Shown here piece by piece: positions 27,587-37,500 of a DNA stretch of 37,500 nt. A program made the position numbers and the translations under genes. The notes under the pieces were generated by a model that was not told the DNA's origin, ran no database searches, and saw only the letters and a list, made by a program, of their open reading frames with translations. Source of the DNA: Mesostigma viride (Eukaryota > Streptophyta > Mesostigmatophyceae > Mesostigmatales > Mesostigmataceae); assembly GCA_009746045.1 (NCBI GenBank), contig RPFO01000910.1, positions 1-37,500 of the forward strand. Direction: 5' to 3'. The stretch's first letter is position 1, and every line of letters begins with the position of its first letter.

Positions 27587-28003
27587 TCAGATTTTCAGCG
27601 GGCCTTTCTCCATAGCGACCCGGCAGTGGCCGAGGAAGTGTGGCGTGGCACGGTGTATGTGGTCAAGGTCCCTTTGGTGTGGCAGGGGGAGCTGCGCCGG
27701 CGGTGTGTGTACTTGCGGCTTCTCCTTGGTGTGGAGGGCCTGCAGTCTAGCCCCATCATCTTTCGCAAGACGGCTGAACGCATCTTTGCTAGCATGGGGG
27801 CGGTGTTTTCCCGCATCGATAGCAACCTCTTTCACATCCACACACCCAACCCACATGAGCCCGCGTTCATGCAATGGCATGGGGATGACTGGCGGCTTAT
27901 TGGACCCCGGGCGTGGGTCCGGCAGTTCATAACCGCTGTGGCCCAGCTTTTGCCCACTAGCCGCACGTTGTGGCTGGACCCCGACACCCCGTCCCTTTCT
28001 GTG
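27587..28003 (+). pseudogene. Copia-3 RT, C-terminal part
   Basis: Starts in the right target duplication of the hAT element (27587-27594) with SDFQRAFLHSDP. It continues through LLLGVEGLQSSPIIFRKTAE and MQWHGDDWRLIGP, with His-Gly-Asp-Asp at 27878-27889, the same active-site variant as in Copia-1 and Copia-2. A frameshift near 27990 moves the reading into the frame starting PFCGLTYTLHRTPVGW. Confidence 0.82.
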
Positions 28004-28783
28004 GCCTAACCTACACTTTGCACCGCACACCGGTTGGCTGGTGCATTGACGTGGCGGCCAAGCAGGAATACGCCGACAAGCTCGCGCAATCGCTGCCTGA
28101 GCGGCTGGATGCGTCCGAGGGACCGCAATTGCGCGGCCAGCTGGGGTGGCTCGCGGGCACGGTGCGACCCGACCTGTCCATCTACGCGCGTGCGCCCGAC
28201 GCCGTGCTTGCGGGCATGGGAGCGCAGCATCTTCGGACGCAAGTCTTGGCGTCACCGGGCCTGCGCGTGTGGGGGGTTGATATCACCCGCCCGGTGGCAA
28301 TGACCATTTACTCTGACGCGAACCTGTCCAGAGTCGCGTACCATCACGCAGCTGCGCGCGCGGGAGGCGGCCATCTTTTTTCTTGATAGCCCCACTGGGC
28401 AGCCCACTATTGTCGACTGGTATAGCCGCATCCATCAGCGGGTAGTGGTAGACAGCAATCGCGCGGAGTGTCGCGCGTTCATTTCCGCTGTCGACCATGC
28501 GTGTTATGTGCAGCATCTTTTGCAATGGATTGCGGATAAGGCCCGCGTGGCGCTGTCGCTCCGCATGCGGCTGTGCACAGATAGCAAGTCAATAATTGAG
28601 TTTCTGAATAACCCGCTCGCCTCCACCACCAAACTAGATTACCTTGTGTTGGCCGAGTCCGCCACGGTGTTGGATGAGCGGCGGTGGATCCCCGAGAGCG
28701 AGAATATTGCCGATGCCTTGACCAAGCCAGCGATGCTGTCGGGGCCTCAGTACAAGCTGCTGCGGAAGCTCATGATGACATGA
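28003..28783 (+). pseudogene. Copia-3 RNase H part
   Basis: Continues with LRGQLGWLAGTVRPDLS and MTIYSDANLS. After a second frameshift near 28355 it reads IVDWYSRIHQRVVVDSNRAE, LCTDSKSIIEF and SENIADALTKPA, the acidic residues and end signature of Copia RNase H. It stops at TGA 28781-28783. The two frameshifts and the hAT insertion mark this element as dead. Confidence 0.82.
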
Positions 28784-29119
28784 GTTTTTTTTACCGTGTG
28801 ACCTGTCGTCTTTTTGCATGGGAATGGGCGCTTCTTTCATTTGTGAGTACATTTCCCTAGACCTGACAGGCGGCCAGTGTGCCTAATAATGATGCATGTG
28901 GTGCAGTTGCACCCAAGTAGAAAAGGAGGCCAGGAGCAAAGCCCGGGTGTTTTTGGCGTGCTCAGATCCCAGCGTAGGGCACCCTCCTTGGGGTTTAGGA
29001 TTTGGGGACGGCCAGTGTGCCGTTACGTGTTTCTCTACTTGAACGTACGTAGGGTTAGTGCTACCCTATTGCCCCTCGCTTTAAATAATTTATGATAATT
29101 ATTTAAAAAGAAAGTATGG
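28784..29119 (+). other. Copia-3 3' untranslated region
   Basis: No ORF. A purine tract AAAAAGAAAGTATGGG (29105-29120) is placed like the tracts before the Copia-1 and Copia-2 3' LTRs. Confidence 0.6.
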
Positions 29120-30967
29120 GAGTTGTGCTCCCGAGTGGCATCTATCTTTTTTAGATTATTAGGGCTCAGCCTCCCGCAATCGGTTCCCCAAACAACAAAA
29201 ATCCCGTCTCCATCGCCGGCGTGCTAGCCAGCGGTGAAGGGCATTCAACTTGCTTACAGTGGTGGTAATGGATGCATTAGCTCTTACTCGTCACAGTGAC
29301 ACCAGCATGAACTTCGCATATTCTACCTGCCATGTACGGTATAAACTCCCGAGAGCACATAATGCCCAAGACTCGAATATATACAAAAAGGCTCCATACC
29401 AAGGTATGTAAATGGAAGCAAACATAAGCCATTGTGTATGGTAATGCCCCAACCACAATCGTCTGTCCAGCTCATTTCACCCAGAACCAGCAAGTCGCAC
29501 AACGCCTTCATCAAAGCTTCCTTAAGAAAATCCCCGGCATCGCGCCGTTGCTGCACCAAGTGTGTTGGAAGTGACACCGGAACTGACTCAGTCACAGTTG
29601 CGGGCAATATACTTCAGAAAACCCTTTGACGTGGTGCCCGGAGAGACGACGTCACGCCGCATATTGGGACCTCGCGGGCGCTGAATGACAGGTCGAATCT
29701 TGTCAAGAAGATAATCGAAAGCGTCAATTAGCGTGGCCTGAGACGTTTCCTGCATCAATCTCCCGCAGTTTCAGGATCGCATCGTCGCCACCTCCTCATC
29801 TGGTACGCGAAGTCATTGATCCTTTAAATGGACTCAAAACCCGGCGTGACATCCGCGCAGTTGCGAGGCCCACGCCCGGCGGATCATCTTCTCTGACTGC
29901 GCGGAACATGTCCTCGCGATTAGCCCCCCCCCCCCCTCCCCGGCACGAGCACGTGATGGTATTAACAGATCCCGTTGCTGGCGAAGCTTCTGCCTTTCAT
30001 AAAGCGCAGCCATCATCGTACGTATACTTTGCCAACCCATGATTGCTGCCAGAAACGACTAAGGAGGAGTGGGGAAAGGCTATCAAACGGGAAGCAGATC
30101 AAGGATACGAACGCCTTTGTCTAACCAAGCCAAGAATCGAGTCACAGCCAAGAAATACGCCAGCCTACTCTAGCTAAGACGAATGGCTGCCCAATGACGC
30201 TTGTCATGTAACTACAGAGAATAACTGACGCGTAGAATGCCAAACTAGAACGCAGGTATATCAGTAACTCTCTCGAATAGGATCGACGCCAGGAGAGCGT
30301 CATGAAAAAGTCACTGTGGCAGACATGCAATGTGGAGGGGAAATGACACATAACCTTTGGTGCAATCCCAAAAGCTACAAAGATCCGTAGCGAGATTACG
30401 TTCGTGATGGCTAGAAGCAGGAAGCACTGATCAAGTGTCGGCCATAGTTTATTATGGAATGATGACCATGAACGCTGACGATGTCACTTTGTTGACACAA
30501 GCTGGAACGTGCAGTTTGTGGCCAGGATCGGTCCGCGCCAAGGTGCGCCGACTTTCCCGCGCAAATTCTTCTGTTCACACATGACCTTCCCCAATGAGCA
30601 TTTCCGACCCTGTGAGTCAGTGAACGGATCCGGCGAACAGGCCGGCGAACAGACGCGACGAAACGGTTCACACGGCCGTTCGCAAACCCGTTCGCACACC
30701 CGTTCGCACACTCTTGTTCCCCCGGACCTGTGAGTTCAGCCATAATTATACTGTATAACCGACGTCGGTTTCCCCCCCTGAGTTTCTGACTTTTCAGACG
30801 TCTGACCCAACCCGGTCGATAACCGATTTTCGTACCAAATTTCGTGTTGTTGCCCCCGTGTCCAGGATTTCTGTTTTTGTAAACATCAGACACTGATTTC
30901 TTCAGACGGTGCGCAAGGCTGGGGAGTGCGCGAGGCTGGGAGTGCGCAAGGCTGGGAGTGCATCGTG
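29120..30967. other. Unassigned region; probably starts with the Copia-3 3' LTR
   Basis: By analogy the LTR would start GAGTTGTGCTC at 29120 and run several hundred bases, but its end cannot be fixed because the 5' LTR is outside the window. The rest holds short minus-strand open stretches, a C13 run at 29924-29936, and two small degenerate repeats: CCGTTCGCA-type units at about 30670-30716 and GCGCAAGGCTGGGAGT-type units at about 30907-31005. Nothing else is supported. Confidence 0.5.
29323..30040 (-). pseudogene. Possible decayed coding fragments, unknown
   Basis: Several minus-strand stretches read like protein but in different frames, including NREDMFRAVREDDPPGVGLA (about 29915-29855), TLIDAFDYLLDKIRPVIQRP (about 29735-29675) and DAGDFLKEALMKALCDLLVL (about 29545-29485). 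Frame changes and stops separate them. I recognise no family. They may instead be chance open stretches within a Copia-3 LTR or flanking repeat. Confidence 0.25.
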
Positions 30968-31735
30968 GCTGGGCGCGGCGCGGCAGCGTGCGCAAGGCTG
31001 GCGCGTAAAACTGCAAACGACGTAAATCGTATCGGCTGCCTTTGGACTTAGCCGAATTTCGTCGTCGATGCGAGTGGTGATGGCCGTTTAGATCTTAGTT
31101 TTTAACCCGACGGGTTTCCTTATGATGCGTTCAAAATGGCAGCTGATGGCATGATTACTTAACATGTGGCGCGCGCAAAGAGCCTGTAGTCGTGCAGTTT
31201 ACCCTCGATAATCAATCAATCTGAGTCTCGAGTCCACGTTGGAGTCCACTGACCCCCCCGACTAGAATTTCCGACCCCCAATGTTGCACGCAAGCTATGC
31301 CTGCCATGCTTTTTCTATTTCCTAACACCCACAGTTGGGGGATCATAGTCATTGACAATTTCTCCCCGTTGCTTTTTATGCTGCATATCCAACTATATCG
31401 GAGTAAGAGGGGTCGAGCGGATGACGCCGACATGGTTTGCATATACCTTCATAGTGGCTTCAAATCGTCATATTCTTGAAGCGCGGTCAGTTCAGCCCAC
31501 AGAACCTTACGTACGTCTTACCAAGGTACATGCACGGTGGGGACGCGGTCGGCCGGTCGGGGTTTGCCTGCTTTCTTTACCCAACCAGGGACATGTTCGT
31601 GATTTTCTTGCAGCGCTGGAAGATCAGTCCCGGGAAGAACCGCCTGCGACCCCTGGACCGTTCCGTTCCAACGATACCTGTGACTCTTCAGCATCAACGG
31701 TACGAATAGCACGAACCCGCCCACGTGCTTGGCCG

Positions 31736-31845
31736 CCATACCCGTTCCTAGTCATGCCATGCTCCTTCCTAGTCATGCCATGGTCGTTCCGAGTCATGCC
31801 ATGGTCGTTCCTAGTCATGTCACTCCCGTTCCTAGTCATGCCATT
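31736..31845 (+). repeat. 21-bp minisatellite, short block, left arm
   Basis: About five units of the CATGCCATACCCGTTCCTAGT type, followed by a TTAATTAA tract. Confidence 0.85.
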
Positions 31846-31862
31846 AATTAATTAATTAATTA
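31843..31862. repeat. AATT tetranucleotide microsatellite, left arm
   Basis: Tandem TTAA units, mirrored at about 36605-36623 in the right arm. Shorter tracts occur at about 34687-34702 and 34853-34868 in the spacer. Confidence 0.85.
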
Positions 31863-32289
31863 AAATGATAGCTCCGTTGGGAGCATATGTAACACATAGC
31901 CCTGAGAAAGGGGCATCTATGGGTTTGTAATACAATCAGGGCTACAACCTGCAGGTGGAGGATGTACAACTGTCACCTGCTCTGGGTGCACAAGGTGCAC
32001 CTGCACCGCCATGATGGTTCATGCCTCCTTAACAAGCACAGGCACCCAGGGGGGGCTTGAGGAGAGGGCCTAGAAGGCCTGCATGACATATGGGGTGGAG
32101 GGTATGTGGCTAGGCTATAGCTGGTGTACACATGGCATCTCAGCAGAGAGTAACTCCCTGCATAGGCATCGCATGGCTAAATTCTTAATGCATCATCCAT
32201 GGGAGGTCCCATTGTAGGCTGGGCGCGGCTAAATACTGAAAGCATCATCCATGGGGGCCATTATGGGCGCACATGCGCGTGGGCCACGT

Positions 32290-33102
32290 CATGTCATACC
32301 CGTTCCTAGTCATGCCATGGCCGTTCCTAGTCATGCCATGGTCGTTCCGAGTCATGCCATACCCGTTCCTAGTCATGCCATGCCCGTTCCTAGTCATGCC
32401 ATACTCGTTACTAGTCATGCCATGCCCGTTCCTAGTCATGCCATACCCGTTCCTAGTCATGCCATACCCGTTCCTAGTCATGCCATACCCGTTCCTAGTC
32501 ATGCCATGCCCGTTCCTAGTCATGCCATGGCCGTTCCTAGTCATGCCATGCCCGTTCCTAGTCATGCCACACCTGTTCCTAGTCATGCCATGCCCGTTCC
32601 TAGTCATGCCATACCCGTTCCTAGTCATGCCATACCCGTTCCTAGTCATGCCATACCCGTTCCTAGTCATGCTGTACACGCTCCTAGTCATGCCACACCC
32701 GTTCCTAGTCATGCCATACCCGTTCCTAGTCACGCCATGGTCGTTCCGAGTCATGCCATACCCGTTCCGAGTCATGACATACTCATTCCTAGTCATGCCA
32801 TACCCGTTCCTAGTCATGCTGTACCCGTTCCTAGTCATGCCATGGTCGTTCCGAGTCATGCCATACCCGTTCCGAGTCATGACATACTCATTCCTAGTCA
32901 TGCCATACCCGTTCCTAGTCATGTTGTACACGTTCCTAGTCATGCCACACCCGTTCCTAGTCATGCCATGCCCGTTCCTAGTCATGCCATGCTCTTTCCT
33001 AGTCATGCCATACCTGTTCCTACTTCCTAGTCATGCCATACCCGTTCCTAGTCATGCTGTACACGTTCCTAGTCATGCCATGCCCGTTCCTACTCATGTC
33101 AT
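32290..33102 (+). repeat. 21-bp minisatellite, long block of about 38 units, left arm
   Basis: Head-to-tail units of CATGCCATACCCGTTCCTAGT with variants such as CATGCCATGGTCGTTCCGAGT. Because 21 is a multiple of three and the unit lacks stops in several frames, long false ORFs appear on both strands as heptapeptide repeats (such as FLVMPYP, SHAIPVP and MTRNGYG). There are no unique spacers, so it is not a CRISPR array. Confidence 0.93.
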
Positions 33103-33301
33103 GGTTTTTACCTGTATGTCCTCTGCCCTTGGTGCCAGCGTTCTGTGAGCACCTCAATGTATGGTCTGTCGTGAGAACAATAATGGCAGTCTAGCCAACG
33201 TCGATACGTTCGAGTTGGGCTCATAGTTAGTTGGTTGTTGTCGACCCACACAATAGCTGTTGCTTGTGTTAATTGGGAAATGTGTTTTATTGCAGCTGAA
33301 C

Positions 33302-33658
33302 ATGTATCAAGCTTCATTGCAATCTAGAATTGAGATGTGTGTTTCCGACAACCCCGGTCTTCCAGCCACAACCCCGGGCCCTGCACAACCGATGATAGCT
33401 CAGCACCCACTCCCAGTCAATGCGCAAGCAACATCTGCGCCAACCCAACAGCCCTTGTTATGTGGCAACCCACCAATCGCAAAGCCGCGGGGAAGGCCTA
33501 AGGTCCACGGGGCTCAGTCTAGGAGGCACCGCAGTGCTTGCGAGCCGGATAGAGCAGCTAGTCGCAAAGGCAAGCAGCCTCGTAGTGCAACTGCACAGTG
33601 TGAAGAGGGGCCTATTTCCAAAAAGCCATTCTTCCGTGGCTCCCACCCTACCTCCTAG
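33302..33658 (+). CDS. Small AT-hook-like protein spanning arm and spacer
   Basis: About 118 residues from ATG 33302. The N-terminal half is Pro/Gln/Ala-rich, followed by KPRGRPKVHG at residues 61-70, a good AT-hook core (Gly-Arg-Pro with flanking basic residues), and a basic Arg/Ser tail. It starts inside the left arm and ends in the spacer, so the right arm carries only its first few codons. A pyrimidine-rich stretch ending in AG (TTTTATTGCAG, before 33294) could be a splice acceptor, making this the last exon of a longer gene. An AT hook would bind the minor groove of AT-rich DNA, which is abundant in the spacer. Function unknown, and it may be a chance ORF. Confidence 0.35.
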   Translation: MYQASLQSRIEMCVSDNPGLPATTPGPAQPMIAQHPLPVNAQATSAPTQQPLLCGNPPIAKPRGRPKVHGAQSRRHRSACEPDRAASRKGKQPRSATAQCEEGPISKKPFFRGSHPTS

Positions 33659-33659
33659 T

Positions 33660-35140
33660 TCATCCCCTTCAATTAGTCCATCCCAGCCTTGTCCATTGTA
33701 CCACTCGGTCACGAGATAGCTGCCCTTGGGTGGTGCCATGTCCGACGGATGAGTTAAAATGTTGTTATTGTATTAAAGCATGGATAAAATAATTGCATTT
33801 TCATTTTAGCAACATCAAAGAGACAACATAACATTCTGATCAGACACTCCTGATCATAACATGTTCATAATTCAATTGTGATTGATTTGGGTTTGATAAA
33901 CAGTGCTCTCAACGTTTTCCAATTCATCTACACCTTAGTCATGAATTTCAATACAAAATGCTTGTGGGATGGTGATGCATGGAGCATGAATTAATGGATT
34001 AAAATATTTACTCATATAATTTTAACACCTAAAAAGTGATTTCAGTCGTCACATGCAATGTTGGGCTACCACCTCTTTTGTTTTGGAATTTTGGCACAGT
34101 ATCGAGAAAGAGGTAATTCCAAAGTTTGCCAATGACTGCATGGTCTCGGAGCTAAACCAAGAGTTGTGTGTACGACCCTCATTTGTCGTGGCATGATCCA
34201 CGTAGGGTCTGAGTACAAGGCTAACCAGGACAGTCATAATGCGTACACTCTATTCTGATCAGACACTCTATGCTCCTAGTACTTGTTGATATTGACATAT
34301 TCTCCAGATTTCTGGCCTGCGCCGGTAGTCGCTTTGATATTGCATTCATTATGCTCACGTGATGCATGTCACGATAATATTATACTGTCTAACGTATTAG
34401 TTGCATTGAATTGAAACGTTACTCCGTTGGGAGATCACGTAACACATGTCCGGTAGTCTGTAATATTAAGGCAGATGGTGCGCAAGGATAGATGGCAAGT
34501 AGTGATGAAGGAGACCACCCCCAAGTCTGTGGGGGCTCCGCGTGTGACCAAGTATGGCATTCATAGCGATTCGGGCCGCGGTGCCCACACCCCTGTAACT
34601 AGGACCTAGATAGCTTATACCATCCATTCCATCCCATGTTCCCCTCCCACTGAGGACTTATGCTCACGTGACGCAGTCACGTGTCTATTAATTAATTAAT
34701 TAATGTCCGGTAGGGGCACCTCGGGTAACCCGCTACGGTCGGCACAGTGCCACCGGCCGCGGGGCCCACAATCCTGCTACCCGTGCTTAGATAGTTTCTT
34801 TCGCATGTCATCCATTCCCTTCATGAGGATACTGCTCACGCAGTCACGTGGTATTAATTAATTAATTAAATGTCCGTGAGAGGGGGTACATGGTCTATAA
34901 GCGTGCTAAGCAACAACCTGCAAATGATGTAAACTTAATAATGCTCACGTGATGTTTGTTAATTATAATATTGATAATTGTCTCTTGTTCACGTGGTGCA
35001 GTCACGTTCTTATCGCACGCAATTGATAGCACTGTTACGAGTTAACCCACCTCTATGTGAGAACCTGTACGTCTCCACCGTTGGCACTCGAATGGTACCT
35101 ATCACCACTAAAGATGATTTAGAGGAATCGTTCGCGACAG
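33660..35140. other. Foldback spacer: AT-rich with diverged tandem repeats
   Basis: No supported gene. From about 34430 two to three diverged units recur, each with ATGTCCGG, a GC-rich block with CGGCCGCGG-like and GCCCACA motifs, CTTAGATAG-like and CATCCATTCC sequences, GCTCACGTG...CAGTCACGTG and a TTAATTAA tract. CTCCGTTGGGAG with GTAACACAT is shared between 34425-34450 and the arm near 31870-31895, linking spacer and arms. Confidence 0.55.
34356..34995. promoter_or_regulatory. Cluster of six CACGTG (G-box/E-box) sites
   Basis: CACGTG occurs at 34356, 34665, 34678, 34845, 34946 and 34990, often within GCTCACGTGA or GCAGTCACGTG. A random hexamer is expected about 0.16 times in 640 bp. bHLH and bZIP factors bind such sites, but the clustering partly reflects the diverged tandem repeats. 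Confidence 0.5.
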
Positions 35141-35365
35141 CTAGATTGCAATGAAGCTTGATACATGTTCAGCTGCAATAAAACACATTTCCCAATTAAC
35201 ACAAGCAACAGCTATTGTGTGGGTCGACAACAACCAACTAACTATGAGCCCAACTCGAACGTATCGACGTTGGCTAGACTGCCATTATTGTTCTCACGAC
35301 AGACCATACATTGAGGTGCTCACAGAACGCTGGCACCAAGGGCAGAGGACATACAGGTAAAAACC

Positions 35366-36178
35366 ATGACATGAGTAGGAACGGGCATGGCATGACTAGG
35401 AACGTGTACAGCATGACTAGGAACGGGTATGGCATGACTAGGAAGTAGGAACAGGTATGGCATGACTAGGAAAGAGCATGGCATGACTAGGAACGGGCAT
35501 GGCATGACTAGGAACGGGTGTGGCATGACTAGGAACGTGTACAACATGACTAGGAACGGGTATGGCATGACTAGGAATGAGTATGTCATGACTCGGAACG
35601 GGTATGGCATGACTCGGAACGACCATGGCATGACTAGGAACGGGTACAGCATGACTAGGAACGGGTATGGCATGACTAGGAATGAGTATGTCATGACTCG
35701 GAACGGGTATGGCATGACTCGGAACGACCATGGCATGACTAGGAACGGGTATGGCATGACTAGGAACGGGTGTGGCATGACTAGGAGCGTGTACAGCATG
35801 ACTAGGAACGGGTATGGCATGACTAGGAACGGGTATGGCATGACTAGGAACGGGTATGGCATGACTAGGAACGGGCATGGCATGACTAGGAACGGGTGTG
35901 GCATGACTAGGAACGGGCATGGCATGACTAGGAACGGCCATGGCATGACTAGGAACGGGCATGGCATGACTAGGAACGGGTATGGCATGACTAGGAACGG
36001 GTATGGCATGACTAGGAACGGGTATGGCATGACTAGGAACGGGCATGGCATGACTAGTAACGAGTATGGCATGACTAGGAACGGGCATGGCATGACTAGG
36101 AACGGGTATGGCATGACTCGGAACGACCATGGCATGACTAGGAACGGCCATGGCATGACTAGGAACGGGTATGGCATG
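35366..36178 (-). repeat. 21-bp minisatellite, long block, right arm
   Basis: Inverted copy of 32290-33102 with the same unit order; only a few single-base differences were noticed. Confidence 0.92.
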
Positions 36179-36622
36179 ACGTGGCCCACGCGCATGTGCG
36201 CCCATAATGGCCCCCATGGATGATGCTTTCAGTATTTAGCCGCGCCCAGCCTACAATGGGACCTCCCATGGATGATGCATTAAGAATTTAGCCATGCGAT
36301 GCCTATGCAGGGAGTTACTCTCTGCTGAGATGCCATGTGTACACCAGCTATAGCCTAGCCACATACCCTCCACCCCATATGTCATGCAGGCCTTCTAGGC
36401 CCTCTCCTCAAGCCCCCCCCTGGGTGCCTGTGCTTGTTAAGGAGGCATGAACCATCATGGCGGTGCAGGTGCACCTTGTGCACCCAGAGCAGGTGACAGT
36501 TGTACATCCTCCACCTGCAGGTTGTAGCCCTGATTGTATTACAAACCCATAGATGCCCTTTCTCAGGGCTATGTGTTACATATGCTCCCAACGGAGCTAT
36601 CATTTTAATTAATTAATTAATT

Positions 36623-36732
36623 AATGGCATGACTAGGAACGGGAGTGACATGACTAGGAACGACCATGGCATGACTCGGAACGACCATGGCATGACTAGG
36701 AAGGAGCATGGCATGACTAGGAACGGGTATGG
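36623..36732 (-). repeat. 21-bp minisatellite, short block, right arm
   Basis: Inverted copy of 31736-31845, next to the mirrored TTAATTAA tract. Confidence 0.85.
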
Positions 36733-37500
36733 CGGCCAAGCACGTGGGCGGGTTCGTGCTATTCGTACCGTTGATGCTGAAGAGTCACAGGTATCGTTGG
36801 AACGGAACGGTCCAGGGGTCGCAGGCGGTTCTTCCCGGGACTGATCTTCCAGCGCTGCAAGAAAATCACGAACATGTCCCTGGTTGGGTAAAGAAAGCAG
36901 GCAAACCCCGACCGGCCGACCGCGTCCCCACCGTGCATGTACCTTGGTAAGACGTACGTAAGGTTCTGTGGGCTGAACTGACCGCGCTTCAAGAATATGA
37001 CGATTTGAAGCCACTATGAAGGTATATGCAAACCATGTCGGCGTCATCCGCTCGACCCCTCTTACTCAGATATAGTTGGATATGCAGCATAAAAAGCAAC
37101 GGGGAGAAATTGTCAATGACTATGATCCCCCAACTGTGGGTGTTAGGAAATAGAAAAAGCATGGCAGGCATAGCTTGCGTGCAACATTGGGGGTCGGAAA
37201 TTCTAGTCGGGGGGGTCAGTGGACTCCAACGTGGACTCGAGACTCAGATTGATTGATTATTGAGGGTAAACTGCACGACTACAGGCTCTTTGCGCGCGCC
37301 ACATGTTAAGTAATCATGCCATCAGCTGCCATTTTGAACGCATCATAAGGAAACCCGTCGGGTTAAAAACTAAGATCTAAACGGCCATCACCACTCGCAT
37401 CGACGACGAAATTCGGCTAAGTCCAAAGGCAGCCGATACGATTTACGTCGTTTGCAGTTTTACGCGCCAGCCTTGCGCACGCTGCCGCGCCGCGCCCAGC

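Larger units (their letters stand above)
30968..33327 (+). repeat. Left arm of a large inverted repeat (foldback element)
   Basis: The reverse complement of 35141-37500 with only a handful of differences by eye, among them single-base changes in the minisatellite, a G7/C8 run-length difference (32049-32055 against 36413-36420) and one change near 31400/37067. The inner junction is sharp: both copies reach CTAG and then diverge. The outer end is not visible, because the match runs to the last base of the window; the left arm may extend further left than 30968. Arms built largely of short tandem repeats recall Drosophila FB and Galileo elements. No transposase was found. Confidence 0.9.
35141..37500 (-). 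repeat. Right arm of the large inverted repeat
   Basis: Inverted copy of 30968-33327; still matching at the last base of the window, so the true end lies further right. Its content mirrors the left arm. Confidence 0.9.

Noticed and set aside
30411-31016. 201-residue minus-strand ORF
   Set aside because: It runs through two degenerate tandem-repeat tracts, has low-complexity Arg/Asn/Ala content and no recognisable domain.
31518-31739. 73-residue ORF starting MAAKHVGGFVLF, present in both arms
   Set aside because: A possible donor-like GGTAAGA follows it, but there is no homology, no partner exon and the start lies at the edge of a minisatellite, so support is too weak.
32290-33102. CRISPR-like array
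   Set aside because: The 21-bp units are directly adjacent with no unique spacers, and the setting is eukaryotic transposon DNA.
32251-33148. Long ORFs on both strands with heptapeptide repeats, and their mirror copies at 35320-36223
   Set aside because: They are a by-product of a 21-bp tandem repeat, which keeps several frames open at once; no start context, domain or non-repeat coding signal.

Overview
This window looks like a repeat-rich piece of eukaryotic nuclear DNA. I find no host gene I can name with confidence, and almost everything recognisable is transposable-element sequence. The element types (Ty3/gypsy with a C-terminal PHD finger and a cytosine methyltransferase, unusual Copia-like elements, a hAT remnant, long foldback repeats) fit a protist or alga. 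A green-lineage alga (chlorophyte or charophyte) or a dinoflagellate is plausible, but the sequence alone does not decide it.

Positions 1-29120 form one nested cluster. The oldest layer is a decayed Copia-like element (Copia-3; visible parts 25141-26284 and 27587-about 29120), interrupted in its RT domain by a 1.3-kb hAT element (26285-27586, exact 8-bp target duplication). A second Copia-like element (Copia-2) sits in the protease region of Copia-3. Its 5' LTR begins before the window (1-170 plus 7993-8314), its internal region is 8315-15907, and its 3' LTR is 15908-16240 plus 24781-25140. Three younger insertions hit Copia-2: Copia-1 in its 5' LTR (171-7987, target duplication TGTAT); a 948-bp palindromic element in its RT (13091-14038, target duplication TTGAG); and, in its 3' LTR, a minus-strand gypsy element (16241-24780) with no visible LTR pair or target duplication.

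The gypsy element is the most striking object. Read on the minus strand it encodes Gag with zinc knuckle, an aspartic protease, a probable -1 frameshift at a G9 run, a full C5 cytosine-DNA methyltransferase domain, RT, RNase H, integrase and a canonical C4HC3 PHD finger. One element thus carries both a DNA-methylation writer and a probable histone reader.

Copia-1 and Copia-2 are relatives with an unusual plan: an extra ORF upstream of gag, then Gag, integrase, protease-like domain, RT and RNase H. Integrase therefore precedes the protease-like domain. They also share HGDD at the RT active site, DTN at the protease active site, a 29-residue D-to-E integrase spacing, and a UGA codon between gag and pol. 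Copia-1 has many frameshifts, several at G runs; Copia-2 coding sequence is intact apart from the palindromic insertion.

From about 29120 to 30967 there is mostly unassigned sequence with possible decayed coding fragments on the minus strand. The last 6.5 kb (30968-37500) is a large inverted repeat with nearly identical arms of at least 2360 bp around a 1.8-kb spacer. The arms contain 21-bp minisatellites, like the foldback class of DNA transposons. The spacer holds a small AT-hook ORF, diverged tandem repeats and a cluster of CACGTG sites.
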